Notes: generated by a model not told the origin, from the sequence alone. A stretch of DNA of 64,000 nt from Methyloversatilis thermotolerans (GCF_000372885.1 NZ_KB889967.1:1429215-1493214), one strand, 5' to 3'; shown: positions 26,370-37,297, counted from the stretch's first letter. Numbers and translations: made by a program.

Positions 26370-26945
26370 TCAGGTGCGTGCAAGCAGTCCGAGATGATCG
26401 ACCAGTATCCCGGTTCCGATCGCAATGAGTACCACGCCGCCCGCGACTTCCGCGCGCCGGCCGGCGATGGATCCGAGCAGGCGCCCGACCATGACACCCA
26501 GCGTCACCATGAGGGTGGTCGCACAACCTATGGCCAGCGCGGTCACCCAGATGTTCACATCGAGGAAAGCCAGGCCCACGCCTATGGCCAGTGCGTCGAT
26601 GCTGGTGCCGACTGCGGTCAGCGCCAGGCGCCAGAAGCCATGCCGCGCCGGCTTGTCCGCCTCGTCCTCGTCGGGCGACAGGCCGGCGCGGATCATGTGC
26701 AGGCCCAGCCCGCCCAGCAGCGCAAAAGCGATCCAGTGGTCCCAGGCCTCTACCAGCGGTGCGGCGGCACTGCCCAGCAACCAGCCCAGCAACGGTGTCA
26801 GCGTTTCGATGACACCGAAGATGAGACCCGTGCGCAGCGCTTCGGAAAAGCGCGGGCGCGCCAGGCTGGCACCCTTGCACACCGCGGCCGCAAAGGCGTC
26901 GGTCGACATGGCGAAGGCGATCAGCAGGGTGGACAACAGGTTCAT
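26370..26945 (-). CDS. mntP: manganese efflux pump MntP family protein
   Basis: 191 residues and six hydrophobic helices in two related halves. The family residues are in [14 protein letters not shown] near the N-terminus and [14 protein letters not shown] in the second half, whose Asp residues are needed for Mn2+ export in E. coli MntP. The ATG at 26945 fits the family start; no strong ribosome site precedes it. I looked for a yybP-ykoY manganese riboswitch in the 150 bases upstream and did not recognise one. The location next to a Mn-containing acetone carboxylase locus may be chance. Confidence 0.88.
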   Translation of the reverse strand: MNLLSTLLIAFAMSTDAFAAAVCKGASLARPRFSEALRTGLIFGVIETLTPLLGWLLGSAAAPLVEAWDHWIAFALLGGLGLHMIRAGLSPDEDEADKPARHGFWRLALTAVGTSIDALAIGVGLAFLDVNIWVTALAIGCATTLMVTLGVMVGRLLGSIAGRRAEVAGGVVLIAIGTGILVDHLGLLART

Positions 26946-27254
26946 GGTGGCAGCGGAGCCCGGATACGGCACACAACGATCACCGGCCGGCTCGGCGTCG
27001 CATCGTATCCGTCTCGATCAACACGAGGTCCGCGCGGTGGCGTGACCGCCAGACATATTGACCGGACGACCTCCGGCGACGGGGAAAGCCGGCCATGCCG
27101 CGAAAAGGCCGCGACTATACGCCGAAACGGCCGGCGGCGTCACGAAAGGAATCGGCACATGTGACCATAACGCACCGTCGTGGTGCACAGATTCGGGGTA
27201 ACCGGTCATACTGCGGCGCCGTCCATCGTCCACGCGCCGGTGTGCGCATCGCCC
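26946..27254. other. divergent intergenic region, mntP / HPP-CBS
   Basis: About 310 bases between divergent genes. I saw no gene, no manganese riboswitch signature and no clear -35/-10 pair. The frame of the HPP gene is open from 27180 with an upstream GTG, so part of this stretch could be coding if that start is used. Confidence 0.5.
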
Positions 27255-28427
27255 ATGTCCGCTTTGCCCTCGCTGCTGCGCCGCTACCTGGTGTCGGATG
27301 CTCCGCCGCTGAGTCGGGCCGAGCGCTGGCGCAGTACGCTGGCCGGGTTCGCTGGCCTGCTGCTGTTCGAAGGCGTGCTGTTCGTGCTGCCTGTGGCGCC
27401 GGACGAGAAGCATGTGCTGGCGCCGCTCGGCGCCACCTCGGTCATTCTGTTCGCGCTGCCGCACAGCCCGCTCGCACAGCCGTGGTCGGTGATCGGTGGC
27501 CTGCTGATCGCGGCACCGGTCGGTTATGCCTGTGGCTGCTGGCTGCCGGCCGGCCCCTGGGTGATGGCGTGCGCACTTGCTGCCAGCCTGTGGCTCACCG
27601 CGTGGGCGCGCTGCATCCATCCTCCGGCCGGAGCGATGGCGCTCACCATGGCGGCGGCGGCCAGTCAGGGGCTGTCTTTCGAGGTGTCCATGTTTTCGGT
27701 ACTGGCCAATACCATCGCCATCATGATCGCGGTCATGGTCGTCAACAATGGTGTGCCCGGTCGCCGCTACCCGCAGGGCACGCCCCCTGCCGCCCAGGTG
27801 CGCGAGCACCTGTCTCCGCCTGCGCTCAGCCATCGGGATCTCGCTGCCGCGCTGGGTGAAATAGACAGCTTTCTCGATGTACGCGAGGACGATCTGGTGG
27901 ACCTGTATGAACGCACGCTGCGCCGGGCCTTCGAGCGCATGCACGGTGTGCGCTGCGGCGATCTGATCGAGCCCGACACGCCGTCTCCGATGGTCGAATT
28001 CGCGACGCCATTGAGCGAGGCCTGGTTGCTCATGCGCCGTGCCGCAGTCGATGCGCTGCCGGTGGTGGATCGCAGCCGCCGCGTCATCGGCATGCTGGCG
28101 CTGGAGGATTTCCTGCGCGCAGTCACGCCCGGGACGGAGGGTCGTTTGGGCACTGCGATGAAGGCGTTTCTGTCCGCCAGTCCGGCCAGCCATTCCGACA
28201 AGGCCGAAGTGGTCGGGCAGATGATGCGCGAGCCGCGCAACGGCCTGAAGACCGTGCACACCAGCGACAGTGTGGCTGCGGCCGCCGAACTGCTCGCCGG
28301 CCGGCATCAACCGGCGATCGCGGTGGTGGACACCGAGAACAGGCTGGTCGGCATGCTGGATCGCGGCGACCTGGTCGCCGCGCTCTATCACCGCGTGCAG
28401 ATCGCCGATGCGATCGCCGGCGCCTGA
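27255..28427 (+). CDS. HPP family membrane protein with CBS domains
   Basis: 390 residues. The N-terminal half is an HPP domain with about four to five membrane helices and the signature HPPAGAMALTMA. The C-terminal half contains two CBS modules (MVEFATPLSEAWLLMRR through MLALEDFLRAV, and the final NGLKTVHTSDSV to VGMLDRGDLVAALY), which bind adenosyl ligands. Some HPP proteins take part in nitrite transport in plastids; the bacterial role is open. I chose ATG 27255; GTG 27180 in the same frame is possible. It ends 13 bases before the convergent hom gene. Confidence 0.83.
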   Translation: MSALPSLLRRYLVSDAPPLSRAERWRSTLAGFAGLLLFEGVLFVLPVAPDEKHVLAPLGATSVILFALPHSPLAQPWSVIGGLLIAAPVGYACGCWLPAGPWVMACALAASLWLTAWARCIHPPAGAMALTMAAAASQGLSFEVSMFSVLANTIAIMIAVMVVNNGVPGRRYPQGTPPAAQVREHLSPPALSHRDLAAALGEIDSFLDVREDDLVDLYERTLRRAFERMHGVRCGDLIEPDTPSPMVEFATPLSEAWLLMRRAAVDALPVVDRSRRVIGMLALEDFLRAVTPGTEGRLGTAMKAFLSASPASHSDKAEVVGQMMREPRNGLKTVHTSDSVAAAAELLAGRHQPAIAVVDTENRLVGMLDRGDLVAALYHRVQIADAIAGA

Positions 28428-28440
28428 GCGCCACGACCGT

Positions 28441-29754
28441 TCAGCCGTTCAGCTCTTCCAGACGCAGGCGGGTGACCGCACCCACGGTGCTGTCCAGCGA
28501 CTCGATGCGCGCGATCGCCGCGTCCACCTGCTTCTCGCGGGTGACATGAGTCAGCATGATGATATTGACCTGCTGCTCGCCTTCCGACGGTTCCTTCTGC
28601 AGCATGGCATCGATGCTGATGCCCTGATCCGCGAGGATGCGCGTGATGTCGGCCAGCACACCCGGCTTGTCCTGAACGCGCAGACGCAGGTAATAGGCGC
28701 TCTCCACCTCGCTGATCGGCAGGATGGGCGTGTCGGACAGCTGGTCGGCACGGAATGCCAGATGCGGCACGCGGTGTTCCGGATCGGCCGTGTGCAGGCG
28801 CGTGACATCGACCAGGTCGGCGATCACCGCGCTGGCCGTGGGCTCGGCACCCGCGCCGCGACCGTAGTAGAGCGTGGCCCCGACGGCGTCGCCCTTGACC
28901 ACCACGGCATTCATCACGCCTTCCACATTGGCGATCAGGCGCTTGGCGGGAATGAGTGTCGGATGCACGCGCAGTTCGAAGCCGTCGGCCTTGCGCTTGG
29001 TGATGCCCAGCAGCTTGATGCGGTAGCCCAGCGCTTCGGCATAGCGGATGTCCTCTGCCGTCAGCTTGGTGATGCCTTCGATGTGCGCGCGATCGAACTG
29101 CACCGGAATGCCGAAGGCCAGCGCCGACAGCAGCGTGATCTTGTGCGCCGCATCCACCCCTTCGATGTCGAAGGTGGGATCGGCTTCGGCGTAGCCCAGC
29201 CGCTGCGCGTCGGCCAGCGCGTCGGCGAAGGTGAGCCCCTTGTCGCGCATTTCCGACAGGATGTAGTTGGTGGTGCCGTTGATGATGCCGGCGATCCACT
29301 CGATGCGGTTCGCGGTCAGGCCCTCGCGCACCGCCTTGATGATGGGAATGCCGCCGGCTACCGCCGCCTCGAAGGCCACCATGACCCCCTTGGCCTGCGC
29401 AGCCGCGAAGATTTCCTGGCCGTGGACCGCAAGCAGCGCCTTGTTCGCGGTCACCACGTGCTTGCCATGGGCGATCGCCTCGAGCACCAGTTCCTTCGCA
29501 ACCGTGTAGCCGCCGATCAGTTCGACCACGATGTCTATGCTCGGATCGCGCACCACTTCGAAAGCATCGGCGGTCACGCGTGCGGCGCCGCCGGTCAGGG
29601 TGCCGGCACGGACAGTGTCGCGGTCGGCGACGACGGTGATCTGGATGGGACGTCCGGCACGACGGGTGATCTCTTCCTGGTTGCGGGTGAGCACGGTCCA
29701 GGTGCCGCCACCTACGGTGCCGATGCCGAGCAGGCCTACGTTGATCGGTTTCAT
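28441..29754 (-). CDS. hom: homoserine dehydrogenase
   Basis: 437 residues. The NAD(P) site is GLLGIGTVGGGTW at the N-terminus; the catalytic region includes the AFVNGTTNYIL-like IINGTTNYIL segment and KITLLSALAFG; a C-terminal ACT domain (about 350-430) allows threonine feedback control. The reaction is aspartate semialdehyde to homoserine, in threonine and methionine synthesis. In many Betaproteobacteria alaA/C-hom-thrC are adjacent; here alaA and a GNAT gene precede hom, but thrC does not follow. Confidence 0.95.
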   Translation of the reverse strand: MKPINVGLLGIGTVGGGTWTVLTRNQEEITRRAGRPIQITVVADRDTVRAGTLTGGAARVTADAFEVVRDPSIDIVVELIGGYTVAKELVLEAIAHGKHVVTANKALLAVHGQEIFAAAQAKGVMVAFEAAVAGGIPIIKAVREGLTANRIEWIAGIINGTTNYILSEMRDKGLTFADALADAQRLGYAEADPTFDIEGVDAAHKITLLSALAFGIPVQFDRAHIEGITKLTAEDIRYAEALGYRIKLLGITKRKADGFELRVHPTLIPAKRLIANVEGVMNAVVVKGDAVGATLYYGRGAGAEPTASAVIADLVDVTRLHTADPEHRVPHLAFRADQLSDTPILPISEVESAYYLRLRVQDKPGVLADITRILADQGISIDAMLQKEPSEGEQQVNIIMLTHVTREKQVDAAIARIESLDSTVGAVTRLRLEELNG

Positions 29755-29790
29755 GCTGTCCCTCTTCTTGGTTGGGCTGCGCCCGGCCGC

Positions 29791-30240
29791 TCAGACCAGG
29801 TCGCGAGAAAAATGAAAACAGGCGATGTGCATGCCTTCGCGGTGATAGAAACGGTGCGCGTCGAAGCGATGGGTGGCCGAATCCAGCCGCAACCGGCTCG
29901 CTCCGCGCGTCTGCGCCTCGTTCATGAGCCAGTCCAGCAAGGTCTTGCCGACGCCGCGCGAGCGCGCCCGCGGTGCGGTCACCAGATCGTCCACATAGAA
30001 ATGCAGACCGCTGGAAGTGTTCCTGTAACAGCGGAACACCGTCACGCCCAGCACCTCCGCGGCGCTGACGGCCACCGCCACTTCGCCGCCATCATCCACG
30101 ATGTCACGCATGAGCCCGGCGTAATCCGCAGGCAGATCGGGGCGCAGCGCGCGATGCACCGGCTCGGCCCGGGTCAGCCAGTCCGGCTCCAGCACCGCGC
30201 GCGCGGTCGCCACGCGGATCACCGCAAGCTCAGCCACCAT
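29791..30240 (-). CDS. GNAT family N-acetyltransferase
   Basis: 149 residues. A single GNAT fold with acetyl-CoA loop RARSRGVGKTLLDWL and C-terminal DAHRFYHREGM. The ATG at 30240 overlaps the end of alaA by 11 bases, and hom follows after 36 bases, so it is probably translated from the same message. The substrate is unknown. The long upstream extension of the frame is alaA sequence in another phase. Confidence 0.8.
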   Translation of the reverse strand: MVAELAVIRVATARAVLEPDWLTRAEPVHRALRPDLPADYAGLMRDIVDDGGEVAVAVSAAEVLGVTVFRCYRNTSSGLHFYVDDLVTAPRARSRGVGKTLLDWLMNEAQTRGASRLRLDSATHRFDAHRFYHREGMHIACFHFSRDLV

Positions 30241-31480
30241 GGCGCTTGCGGTAACCGTCCAGGAAGCGCGCAATGCGGCCGATCGCCTCGCGCAGATCGT
30301 CCTCGTGCGGCAGGAACACGACGCGGAAGTGATCCGGACGCGGCCAGTTGAAACCGGTCCCCTGCACCAGCAGCACACGCTGTTCCTCGAGCAGTTCGAG
30401 AATGAAGCGCTGATCGTCCTCGATCGGATACATCTTCGGATCGAGTCGCGGGAACAGATAGAGCGAGGCGCGCGGCTTGACGCAGCTCACGCCCGGAATG
30501 GCGGTCAGCAGTTCCCACGCGACGTCGCGCTGTCGGGCCAGCCGGCCACCCGGCTTCACCAGATCGTTGATGCTCTGGTAACCGCCCAGTGCGGTCTGTA
30601 TCGCCATCTGGCCGGGAACATTCGAGCACAGTCGCATCGACGCCAGCATGTTCAGCCCGTCGATGTAGTCGCGCGCATGCCGCTTGTCGCCGGACACCAC
30701 CATCCAGCCGGCACGGTAGCCGCACGCACGGTAGTTCTTGGACAGACCGTTGAAGGTGACGAACAGCAGGTCGTCGGCCAGCGACGCGATGGACGTGTGG
30801 GTGGCGCCGTCATACAGCGTCTTGTCGTAGATCTCGTCGGCGAACACGATGAGCCGGTGTTCGCGCGCGATCTGCACCAGGTCGCGCAGCAGGGCATCGG
30901 AATAGAGCGCGCCGGTCGGATTGTTCGGGTTGATGATGACGATGGCGCGGGTCGCCGGCGTGATCTTGGCGCGAATGTCGGCCAGATCGGGCATCCAGTC
31001 AGCCGCCTCGTCGCAGATGTAGTGACGCGCGGTGCCCCCGGCCAGCGTGACTGCGGCGGTCCACAGCGGGTAGTCGGGCGCCGGCACCAGCACTTCGTCG
31101 CCGCTGTTGAGCAGGCCCTGCATCGCCATCACGATGAGTTCGGACGCACCATTGCCGATGAAGATGTCGTCCACGCCGACGCCCGGGATCCTCTTTTCCT
31201 GGCAGTACTGCATGATGGCCTTGCGCGGCGCGAACAGGCCGCGCGAGTCGGTGTAGCCGGCAGCATCGGGCAGATTGCGGATCACGTCCTGCACGATTTC
31301 TTCCGGCGCGTCGAAACCGAAGGGCGCAAGATTGCCGATATTCAGCTTGATGATGCGATGGCCGTCCTCCTCCATCTGGCGGGCGCGCGCAAGCACGGGG
31401 CCCCGGATGTCGTAACAGACGTTGGCGAGCTTGGATGACTTGGTGACCGGCGGTTGCACGATGGCGGATTCGGATGACAC
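30230..31480 (-). CDS. alaA: alanine-synthesising aminotransferase AlaA
   Basis: 416 residues, class I/II PLP-dependent aminotransferase, closely similar by eye to E. coli AlaA along its length (KSSKLANVCYDIRGPVL, NIGNLAPFGFD, YPLWTAAV). The PLP Lys is in FNGLSKNYRACGYRAGW. It forms alanine from pyruvate and glutamate. The start may be GTG 31480 or an internal GTG at 31459, nearer the E. coli start. It is followed by a GNAT gene and hom on the same strand. Confidence 0.92.
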   Translation of the reverse strand: MSSESAIVQPPVTKSSKLANVCYDIRGPVLARARQMEEDGHRIIKLNIGNLAPFGFDAPEEIVQDVIRNLPDAAGYTDSRGLFAPRKAIMQYCQEKRIPGVGVDDIFIGNGASELIVMAMQGLLNSGDEVLVPAPDYPLWTAAVTLAGGTARHYICDEAADWMPDLADIRAKITPATRAIVIINPNNPTGALYSDALLRDLVQIAREHRLIVFADEIYDKTLYDGATHTSIASLADDLLFVTFNGLSKNYRACGYRAGWMVVSGDKRHARDYIDGLNMLASMRLCSNVPGQMAIQTALGGYQSINDLVKPGGRLARQRDVAWELLTAIPGVSCVKPRASLYLFPRLDPKMYPIEDDQRFILELLEEQRVLLVQGTGFNWPRPDHFRVVFLPHEDDLREAIGRIARFLDGYRKRHGG

Positions 31481-31686
31481 GATGGCGGCGACGGTGGCAG
31501 GGGCGGCATTCGGTCATCCACGCCGTCGCGGCACGGAAGCCTGCGACCGGCAACCGTCCGGCAGGCGGAGCGGATTGACCGCGGGCCATGCCCGGCGGAC
31601 GAAAAAGGTATGATTGTAAGCGACCAGGGATGGCAGGGCAAAACCGTGCGTGCCATCCGGCCCCGTATCCGCGACAGACATTTTCC

Positions 31687-32103
31687 GTGAAGCTGCACCA
31701 GACCCCTCGTCCCACCATCGCGCTCGTCACCGGATTCGGCGACGACTACCTGCAGATCGGCGAACGCCGCGTAAGCCGCACCGTGCTGCTCGCGCCGGGC
31801 CTCGTTCGTGACGACTGGGGCGCGTCCCGCCTGGCCGATCTGAGCAGCGAGGACTTTGCCGCCATCGTCGCGCTGGACATACAGATCCTGCTTCTGGGCA
31901 CCGGACCGACACAGCAGTTTCCACATCCCTCCCTGCTGCGGCCGCTGATCGATGCGCGCATCGGCGTCGAGGTCATGGATACTCTCGCCGCGGCGCGGAC
32001 CTACAACATCCTGGTGTCGGAGGGCCGGGCCGTCGCTGCCGCACTGCTGCTCGACCCGGCAGGCGGAGACAGGCACGCAAACGATACTGGAGCCCCATCA
32101 TGA
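31687..32103 (+). CDS. Mth938-like domain protein (DUF498)
   Basis: 138 residues. The segment KLHQTP followed by GDDYLQIGERRVSRTVLLAPG and LGTGPTQQFP is characteristic of the Mth938/NDUFAF3-like family, small proteins of unclear bacterial role. The GTG at 31687 matches the family's usual start (MKLH). The stop overlaps the bcp ATG (ATGA), so the two genes are coupled. Confidence 0.8.
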   Translation: MKLHQTPRPTIALVTGFGDDYLQIGERRVSRTVLLAPGLVRDDWGASRLADLSSEDFAAIVALDIQILLLGTGPTQQFPHPSLLRPLIDARIGVEVMDTLAAARTYNILVSEGRAVAAALLLDPAGGDRHANDTGAPS

Positions 32104-32546
32104 CCGAACAGATTGCCGACTTCTCGCTGCCGTCGACCGGCGGAGATTTTTCGCTGGCCGACGCGCCGCGTCCGCTGATCGTCTACTTCTACCCCAAGGA
32201 CAGCACGCCCGGCTGCACGACCGAAAGCGCCGCCTTCCGCGACCTGTACACACAGTTCAAGGCGGTCGGTGCGGAAGTGGTGGGCATTTCGCGCGACAGT
32301 CTGAAATCGCACGAGAACTTCAAGACCAAGCTCGAGTTGCCGTTCGAACTGCTGTCCGACCCGGACGAAACCGCGTGTGCACTGTTCGGCGTGATGAAGA
32401 TGAAGAACATGTATGGCAAGCAGGTACGCGGCGTGGAGCGCAGCACTTTCGTGATCGGCAAGGACAACCGTATCCTGCGCGAATGGCGCGGCGTGAAGGT
32501 TGCCGGCCATGCGGAAGAAGTGCTCGAATTCATCCGCTCGCTCTGA
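32100..32546 (+). CDS. bcp: peroxiredoxin Bcp/PrxQ, one-Cys form
   Basis: 148 residues. Peroxidatic Cys39 is in STPGCTTE. In PrxQ enzymes with a resolving Cys it lies five residues later (CTTEAC); here position 44 is Ala, so this enzyme lacks it. It reduces peroxides in the cytoplasm with thioredoxin or another thiol. GGAG lies 7 bases before the ATG. It is followed after 29 bases by the PIN-PhoH gene. Confidence 0.93.
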   Translation: MTEQIADFSLPSTGGDFSLADAPRPLIVYFYPKDSTPGCTTESAAFRDLYTQFKAVGAEVVGISRDSLKSHENFKTKLELPFELLSDPDETACALFGVMKMKNMYGKQVRGVERSTFVIGKDNRILREWRGVKVAGHAEEVLEFIRSL

Positions 32547-32575
32547 TATCGCGCAGTACAACCCGACAGGACCCC

Positions 32576-34030
32576 ATGGCAACCCGACGCCCCGCCGCAG
32601 CCCCCGCCCGCCGCAGCCGCAAGACCCCGCCCGCCACCAAGCTTTTCGTCCTCGACACCAATGTGTTGATGCACGATCCGACATCGCTGTTCCGCTTCGA
32701 GGAACACGACATCTTCGTGCCCATCATGACGCTCGAGGAACTGGACAACAACAAGAAGGGCATGACCGAGGTGGCGCGCAACGCGCGCCAGGCAAGCCGC
32801 CTGCTCGACGAGATCGTGAGCGGCGCCGAGGACAAGATCGCCGAGGGCATTCCGCTCGCGGCCGCATCGAGCGAACTGGCCAGCGGCCATCTGCTGCTGC
32901 AGACCGAGGCGATCAACGGCACCTTGCCCAGCGCGCTGCCGACCGCCAAGGCGGACAACCAGATCATCGGCGTGGTGATGCATCTGGCGCAGCGCCACCC
33001 CGGGCGCCAGGTCATTCTGGTGTCCAAGGACATCAATATGCGCATCAAGGCCCGTGCACTGGGCCTGCATGCGCAGGATTACTTCAACGACAAGGTGCTC
33101 GAAGACACCGACATGCTCTACACCGGCACGCGCGAGCTGCCGGATCGTTTCTGGGACGAGCATGGCGGCAACCTGGAATCGTGGAAGGAGAACGGCCGCA
33201 CGATGTACCGCGTGAAGGGCCCGCTGTGCCCGGATCTGCTGATCAACGAATTCGTGTACAAGGAAGCCGGCCCGAAGCAGGACAAGCCCTTTCATGCACT
33301 GGTACGCGAACGCAGCGGCAAGACCGCGGTGCTGGAAACGCTGGTGGACTACAGCCACCACAAGAATTCGGTGTGGGGCATCACCGCACGCAATCGCGAA
33401 CAGAACTTTGCGCTCAACCTGCTGATGAATCCCGAGGTCGATTTCATCACGCTGCTCGGCCAGGCGGGCACCGGCAAAACCCTGCTCACGCTGGCGGCAG
33501 GTCTGACACAGGTACTGGAAAGCAAGCTGTACAGCGAAATCATCATGACCCGGGTCACCGTGCCGGTGGGCGAGGACATCGGCTTCCTGCCGGGCAGCGA
33601 GGAAGAGAAGATGACGCCGTGGATGGGCGCGCTCGAAGACAACCTGGACGTGCTGAACAAGACCGACGACCCGAATGGCTCGGGCGAATGGGGCCGCGCG
33701 GCAACCATGGACCTCATCCGCAGCCGCATCAAGGTGAAATCGCTGAACTTCATGCGCGGCCGCACCTTCCTGAACAAGTTCCTCATCATCGACGAGGCGC
33801 AGAACCTGACGCCGAAGCAGATGAAGACGCTGATCACGCGTGCCGGGCCCGGCACCAAGGTGATCTGCCTGGGCAATATCGCGCAGATCGACACGCCTTA
33901 TCTGACCGAGGGCAGTTCGGGACTGACCTATGTCGTCGACCGCTTCAAGGGCTGGCCGCACAGCGGACATGTGACCTTGCAGCGTGGCGAACGCTCGCGG
34001 CTGGCGGATCACGCGGCAGAAGTGTTGTAA
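32576..34030 (+). CDS. PIN domain / PhoH-like ATPase
   Basis: 484 residues. After a basic leader, a PIN nuclease domain begins at KLFVLDTNVLMHD with acidic residues of the metal site (EELD, DTDML-like later). The C-terminal half is a PhoH ATPase with Walker A GQAGTGKTLL, Walker B FLIIDEAQNL and ARGTT-like end sequence. This PIN-PhoH (PhoH2/YlaK) form is linked to RNA unwinding and cleavage in characterised relatives. AGGA is 5 bases before ATG 32576; the frame's much longer upstream opening lies over bcp and is not coding. Confidence 0.92.
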   Translation: MATRRPAAAPARRSRKTPPATKLFVLDTNVLMHDPTSLFRFEEHDIFVPIMTLEELDNNKKGMTEVARNARQASRLLDEIVSGAEDKIAEGIPLAAASSELASGHLLLQTEAINGTLPSALPTAKADNQIIGVVMHLAQRHPGRQVILVSKDINMRIKARALGLHAQDYFNDKVLEDTDMLYTGTRELPDRFWDEHGGNLESWKENGRTMYRVKGPLCPDLLINEFVYKEAGPKQDKPFHALVRERSGKTAVLETLVDYSHHKNSVWGITARNREQNFALNLLMNPEVDFITLLGQAGTGKTLLTLAAGLTQVLESKLYSEIIMTRVTVPVGEDIGFLPGSEEEKMTPWMGALEDNLDVLNKTDDPNGSGEWGRAATMDLIRSRIKVKSLNFMRGRTFLNKFLIIDEAQNLTPKQMKTLITRAGPGTKVICLGNIAQIDTPYLTEGSSGLTYVVDRFKGWPHSGHVTLQRGERSRLADHAAEVL

Positions 34031-34075
34031 TCGGGACCCGACCAGTACAGGACATCGTGACCGGAGGACAGAGCC

Positions 34076-34543
34076 ATGACCTTCATTGACCCCATGCTGC
34101 TCGATCAGCAACTGTGCTTCGCCCTTTACGCGGCCACGCACGCGATCACGCGTTGCTACACGCCGGGCCTCAAGGCGCTTGGCCTGACCTATCCGCAATA
34201 CCTGGTCATGCTGGTGCTGTGGCAGGACGATGCGCTGACGCTGAAAGCGCTGGCGGAACGGCTGGATCTCGATTCACCCACCCTCACCCCGCTGCTCAAG
34301 CGCCTGGAAGCAAGCGGTTACCTGACGCGTGCGCGCAGCCGGGTCGACGAACGGGCGCTGGAAATACGCCTGACGGACGCCGGGCGCGCCCTGCGCGAAC
34401 GGGCGGAGGAAGTGCATGCCGAAGTCGCCCGGCAGTCGGGGCTGCCGCCCGACGCAGTGGCGCGCATGCGCATCGAGCTGCAGAAGCTGAGCGCCCAGCT
34501 CAAGGGGATCGGCGACGATCAGGTGTGGCCACACGCCGGCTGA
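34076..34543 (+). CDS. MarR family regulator, OhrR-like
   Basis: 155 residues, winged helix MarR fold. The segment [34 protein letters not shown] closely follows OhrR, here given as [14 protein letters not shown] and [12 protein letters not shown]. OhrR's reactive Cys corresponds to Cys14; the other Cys, 27, is not in the C-terminal position known from two-Cys OhrR. It would repress an organic hydroperoxide reductase gene, but no ohr is adjacent. GGAGG is 8 bases before the ATG. Confidence 0.83.
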   Translation: MTFIDPMLLDQQLCFALYAATHAITRCYTPGLKALGLTYPQYLVMLVLWQDDALTLKALAERLDLDSPTLTPLLKRLEASGYLTRARSRVDERALEIRLTDAGRALRERAEEVHAEVARQSGLPPDAVARMRIELQKLSAQLKGIGDDQVWPHAG

Positions 34544-34572
34544 CGCCCGGGCTCATCGGCACCCACAGAGGC

Positions 34573-35688
34573 CTATTTGCCGTCGCCACCGAACAGGCCG
34601 TTGAACGCGTCCCCCACGCCCTCGACCACTGCGCTGCCGGCCCTGCCGACGCCACGCACCAGGCCGCTGAAACTGACGCCCAGCGATTCCGCCAGTCCAC
34701 TGGCCAGCCGCGTCGCCAGATTCTCGTTCAGCGAGAAGGCCGGATCGTCGATGCGCCCCTCGAGCGTGAAGGCAATCCTTATGCGCTCGTTGGCATCCTT
34801 CATCAGTGACACCAGCGCCTCGCGCGGAAGGCCCATGAAGCGGCTGCCGGATGCCAGCTCGAGCTGGTGCAGCGTGAGCACGCCGGGCGCCTTCAGATGC
34901 TGCGCCCTGATGACGGGTTGCAGATCCAGATCCATGCGCCCCTGCTTTACATCGGTCTCGGCCGCGCGGACCAGATAGGGTTGCAAGGCACGCAGGTCCA
35001 CATCGCGCAGCGATACCGCAAGTTCGGCATCCTTCGACGCCGGAACCAGCCATCCCTTGAGCGCGAGCCGTCCGTCACCGCGCGGCCCCTTCACGATGCC
35101 GGACAGGTCGATGTCCACACGCGTATCGAGTGCCGGCAGTACGACCGGTCCGATATCGGCAGTCAGCGCCTGCAGCGAAATGCGATAAGGCGTGCGCGCG
35201 ACGGTGGCGTCGTACAGGTCGAGCGTGCTGCTGCGCAGTTCGACGTTGTCGATCACCAGCGCAGACGACGCTCCGGGCGGTCCCGCCGGGCCATCGAGCA
35301 GCGCGGGCAGCACGCGCAGCCGGCCGTCGCGCGTGCGCAGCAGCGACACGTACGCATCCTCGACCCGCACGCTTTCGACGCGAGGCCGTGCCGACAACAG
35401 GTCGGTCCAGCGAGGAACGATGACGATGCGCCGGGCGCGCAACTCGTCTTCCGCGGGCCAGCCCGCCCCGCCCGGTCGATCGGCGCGTACACGCAGACCG
35501 TGCACCACCACCGCATGCAGTCCGACCTCGACCTGCGCCACCTCGCCACGCGGACCGAGCGCCTGTTCCACCCGGCCCTTGAGCGCGTGCAGCGCGAACT
35601 GCCAGGCAGCCAGCACCACCAGCACGAGCGCGCCCAGCGTGAGCGCGACGACGCGCAGCCAGCGTCCGGTGCGGGTGCCGCGGTTCAT
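34573..35688 (-). CDS. DUF748/AsmA-like envelope protein
   Basis: 371 residues. An N-terminal membrane anchor (LRVVALTLGALVLVVLAAW) is followed by a long periplasmic region of beta-rich sequence with the DUF748-type run VIDNVELRSSTLDLYD and SLRDVDLRALQPYL. Members resemble AsmA bridge proteins of the envelope; the role here is unknown. The ATG at 35688 lies 7 bases past the dnaB stop, so it may be expressed with dnaB. The end is Gly-rich (GLFGGDGK). Confidence 0.72.
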   Translation of the reverse strand: MNRGTRTGRWLRVVALTLGALVLVVLAAWQFALHALKGRVEQALGPRGEVAQVEVGLHAVVVHGLRVRADRPGGAGWPAEDELRARRIVIVPRWTDLLSARPRVESVRVEDAYVSLLRTRDGRLRVLPALLDGPAGPPGASSALVIDNVELRSSTLDLYDATVARTPYRISLQALTADIGPVVLPALDTRVDIDLSGIVKGPRGDGRLALKGWLVPASKDAELAVSLRDVDLRALQPYLVRAAETDVKQGRMDLDLQPVIRAQHLKAPGVLTLHQLELASGSRFMGLPREALVSLMKDANERIRIAFTLEGRIDDPAFSLNENLATRLASGLAESLGVSFSGLVRGVGRAGSAVVEGVGDAFNGLFGGDGK

Positions 35689-35695
35689 GGTGCGC

Positions 35696-37099
<1,404 letters not shown>

Positions 37100-37180
37100 G
37101 GTGTTCCGATCTGTTCAATGTCCGCCGCGACGGCAATCCTCCAATCTAGCGACCGGATCGATCCGCCACAACGGGACAAG

Positions 37181-37209
37181 CTGTGGAAAAACTGTGGGCT
37201 TTGCTGTGG
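37181..37209. repeat. three CTGTGG repeats, DnaA-box-like
   Basis: CTGTGG occurs at 37181-37186, 37192-37197 and 37204-37209, that is 11 and 12 bases apart, about one helix turn. The first continues as TGTGGAAAA and the third as TGTGGATTC, which match the DnaA box TGTGGATAA at 8 and 7 of 9 positions. They are 80-110 bases upstream of the dnaB start. Control of dnaB by DnaA is a hypothesis only. Confidence 0.4.
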
Positions 37210-37245
37210 ATTCAAGCAGGCGGCCCGGCGCGGGCCGTCCATGCA

Positions 37246-37275
37246 AACGAAAAGGGCCACCCTGAGGTGGCCCTT
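37246..37275 (-). terminator. Rho-independent terminator of the rplI operon
   Basis: An 8-bp perfect stem (37254-37261 with 37266-37273), loop CTGA, with AAAA at 37250-37253 giving TTTT on the minus strand and then CGTTT. It lies 25 bases past the rplI stop. Confidence 0.85.
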
Positions 37276-37297
37276 CTCTGTGCCCGAAGGGCGCCGA

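Noticed and set aside
26946..27100. Possible manganese riboswitch before mntP
   Set aside because: I could not find the conserved yybP-ykoY elements on the minus strand.
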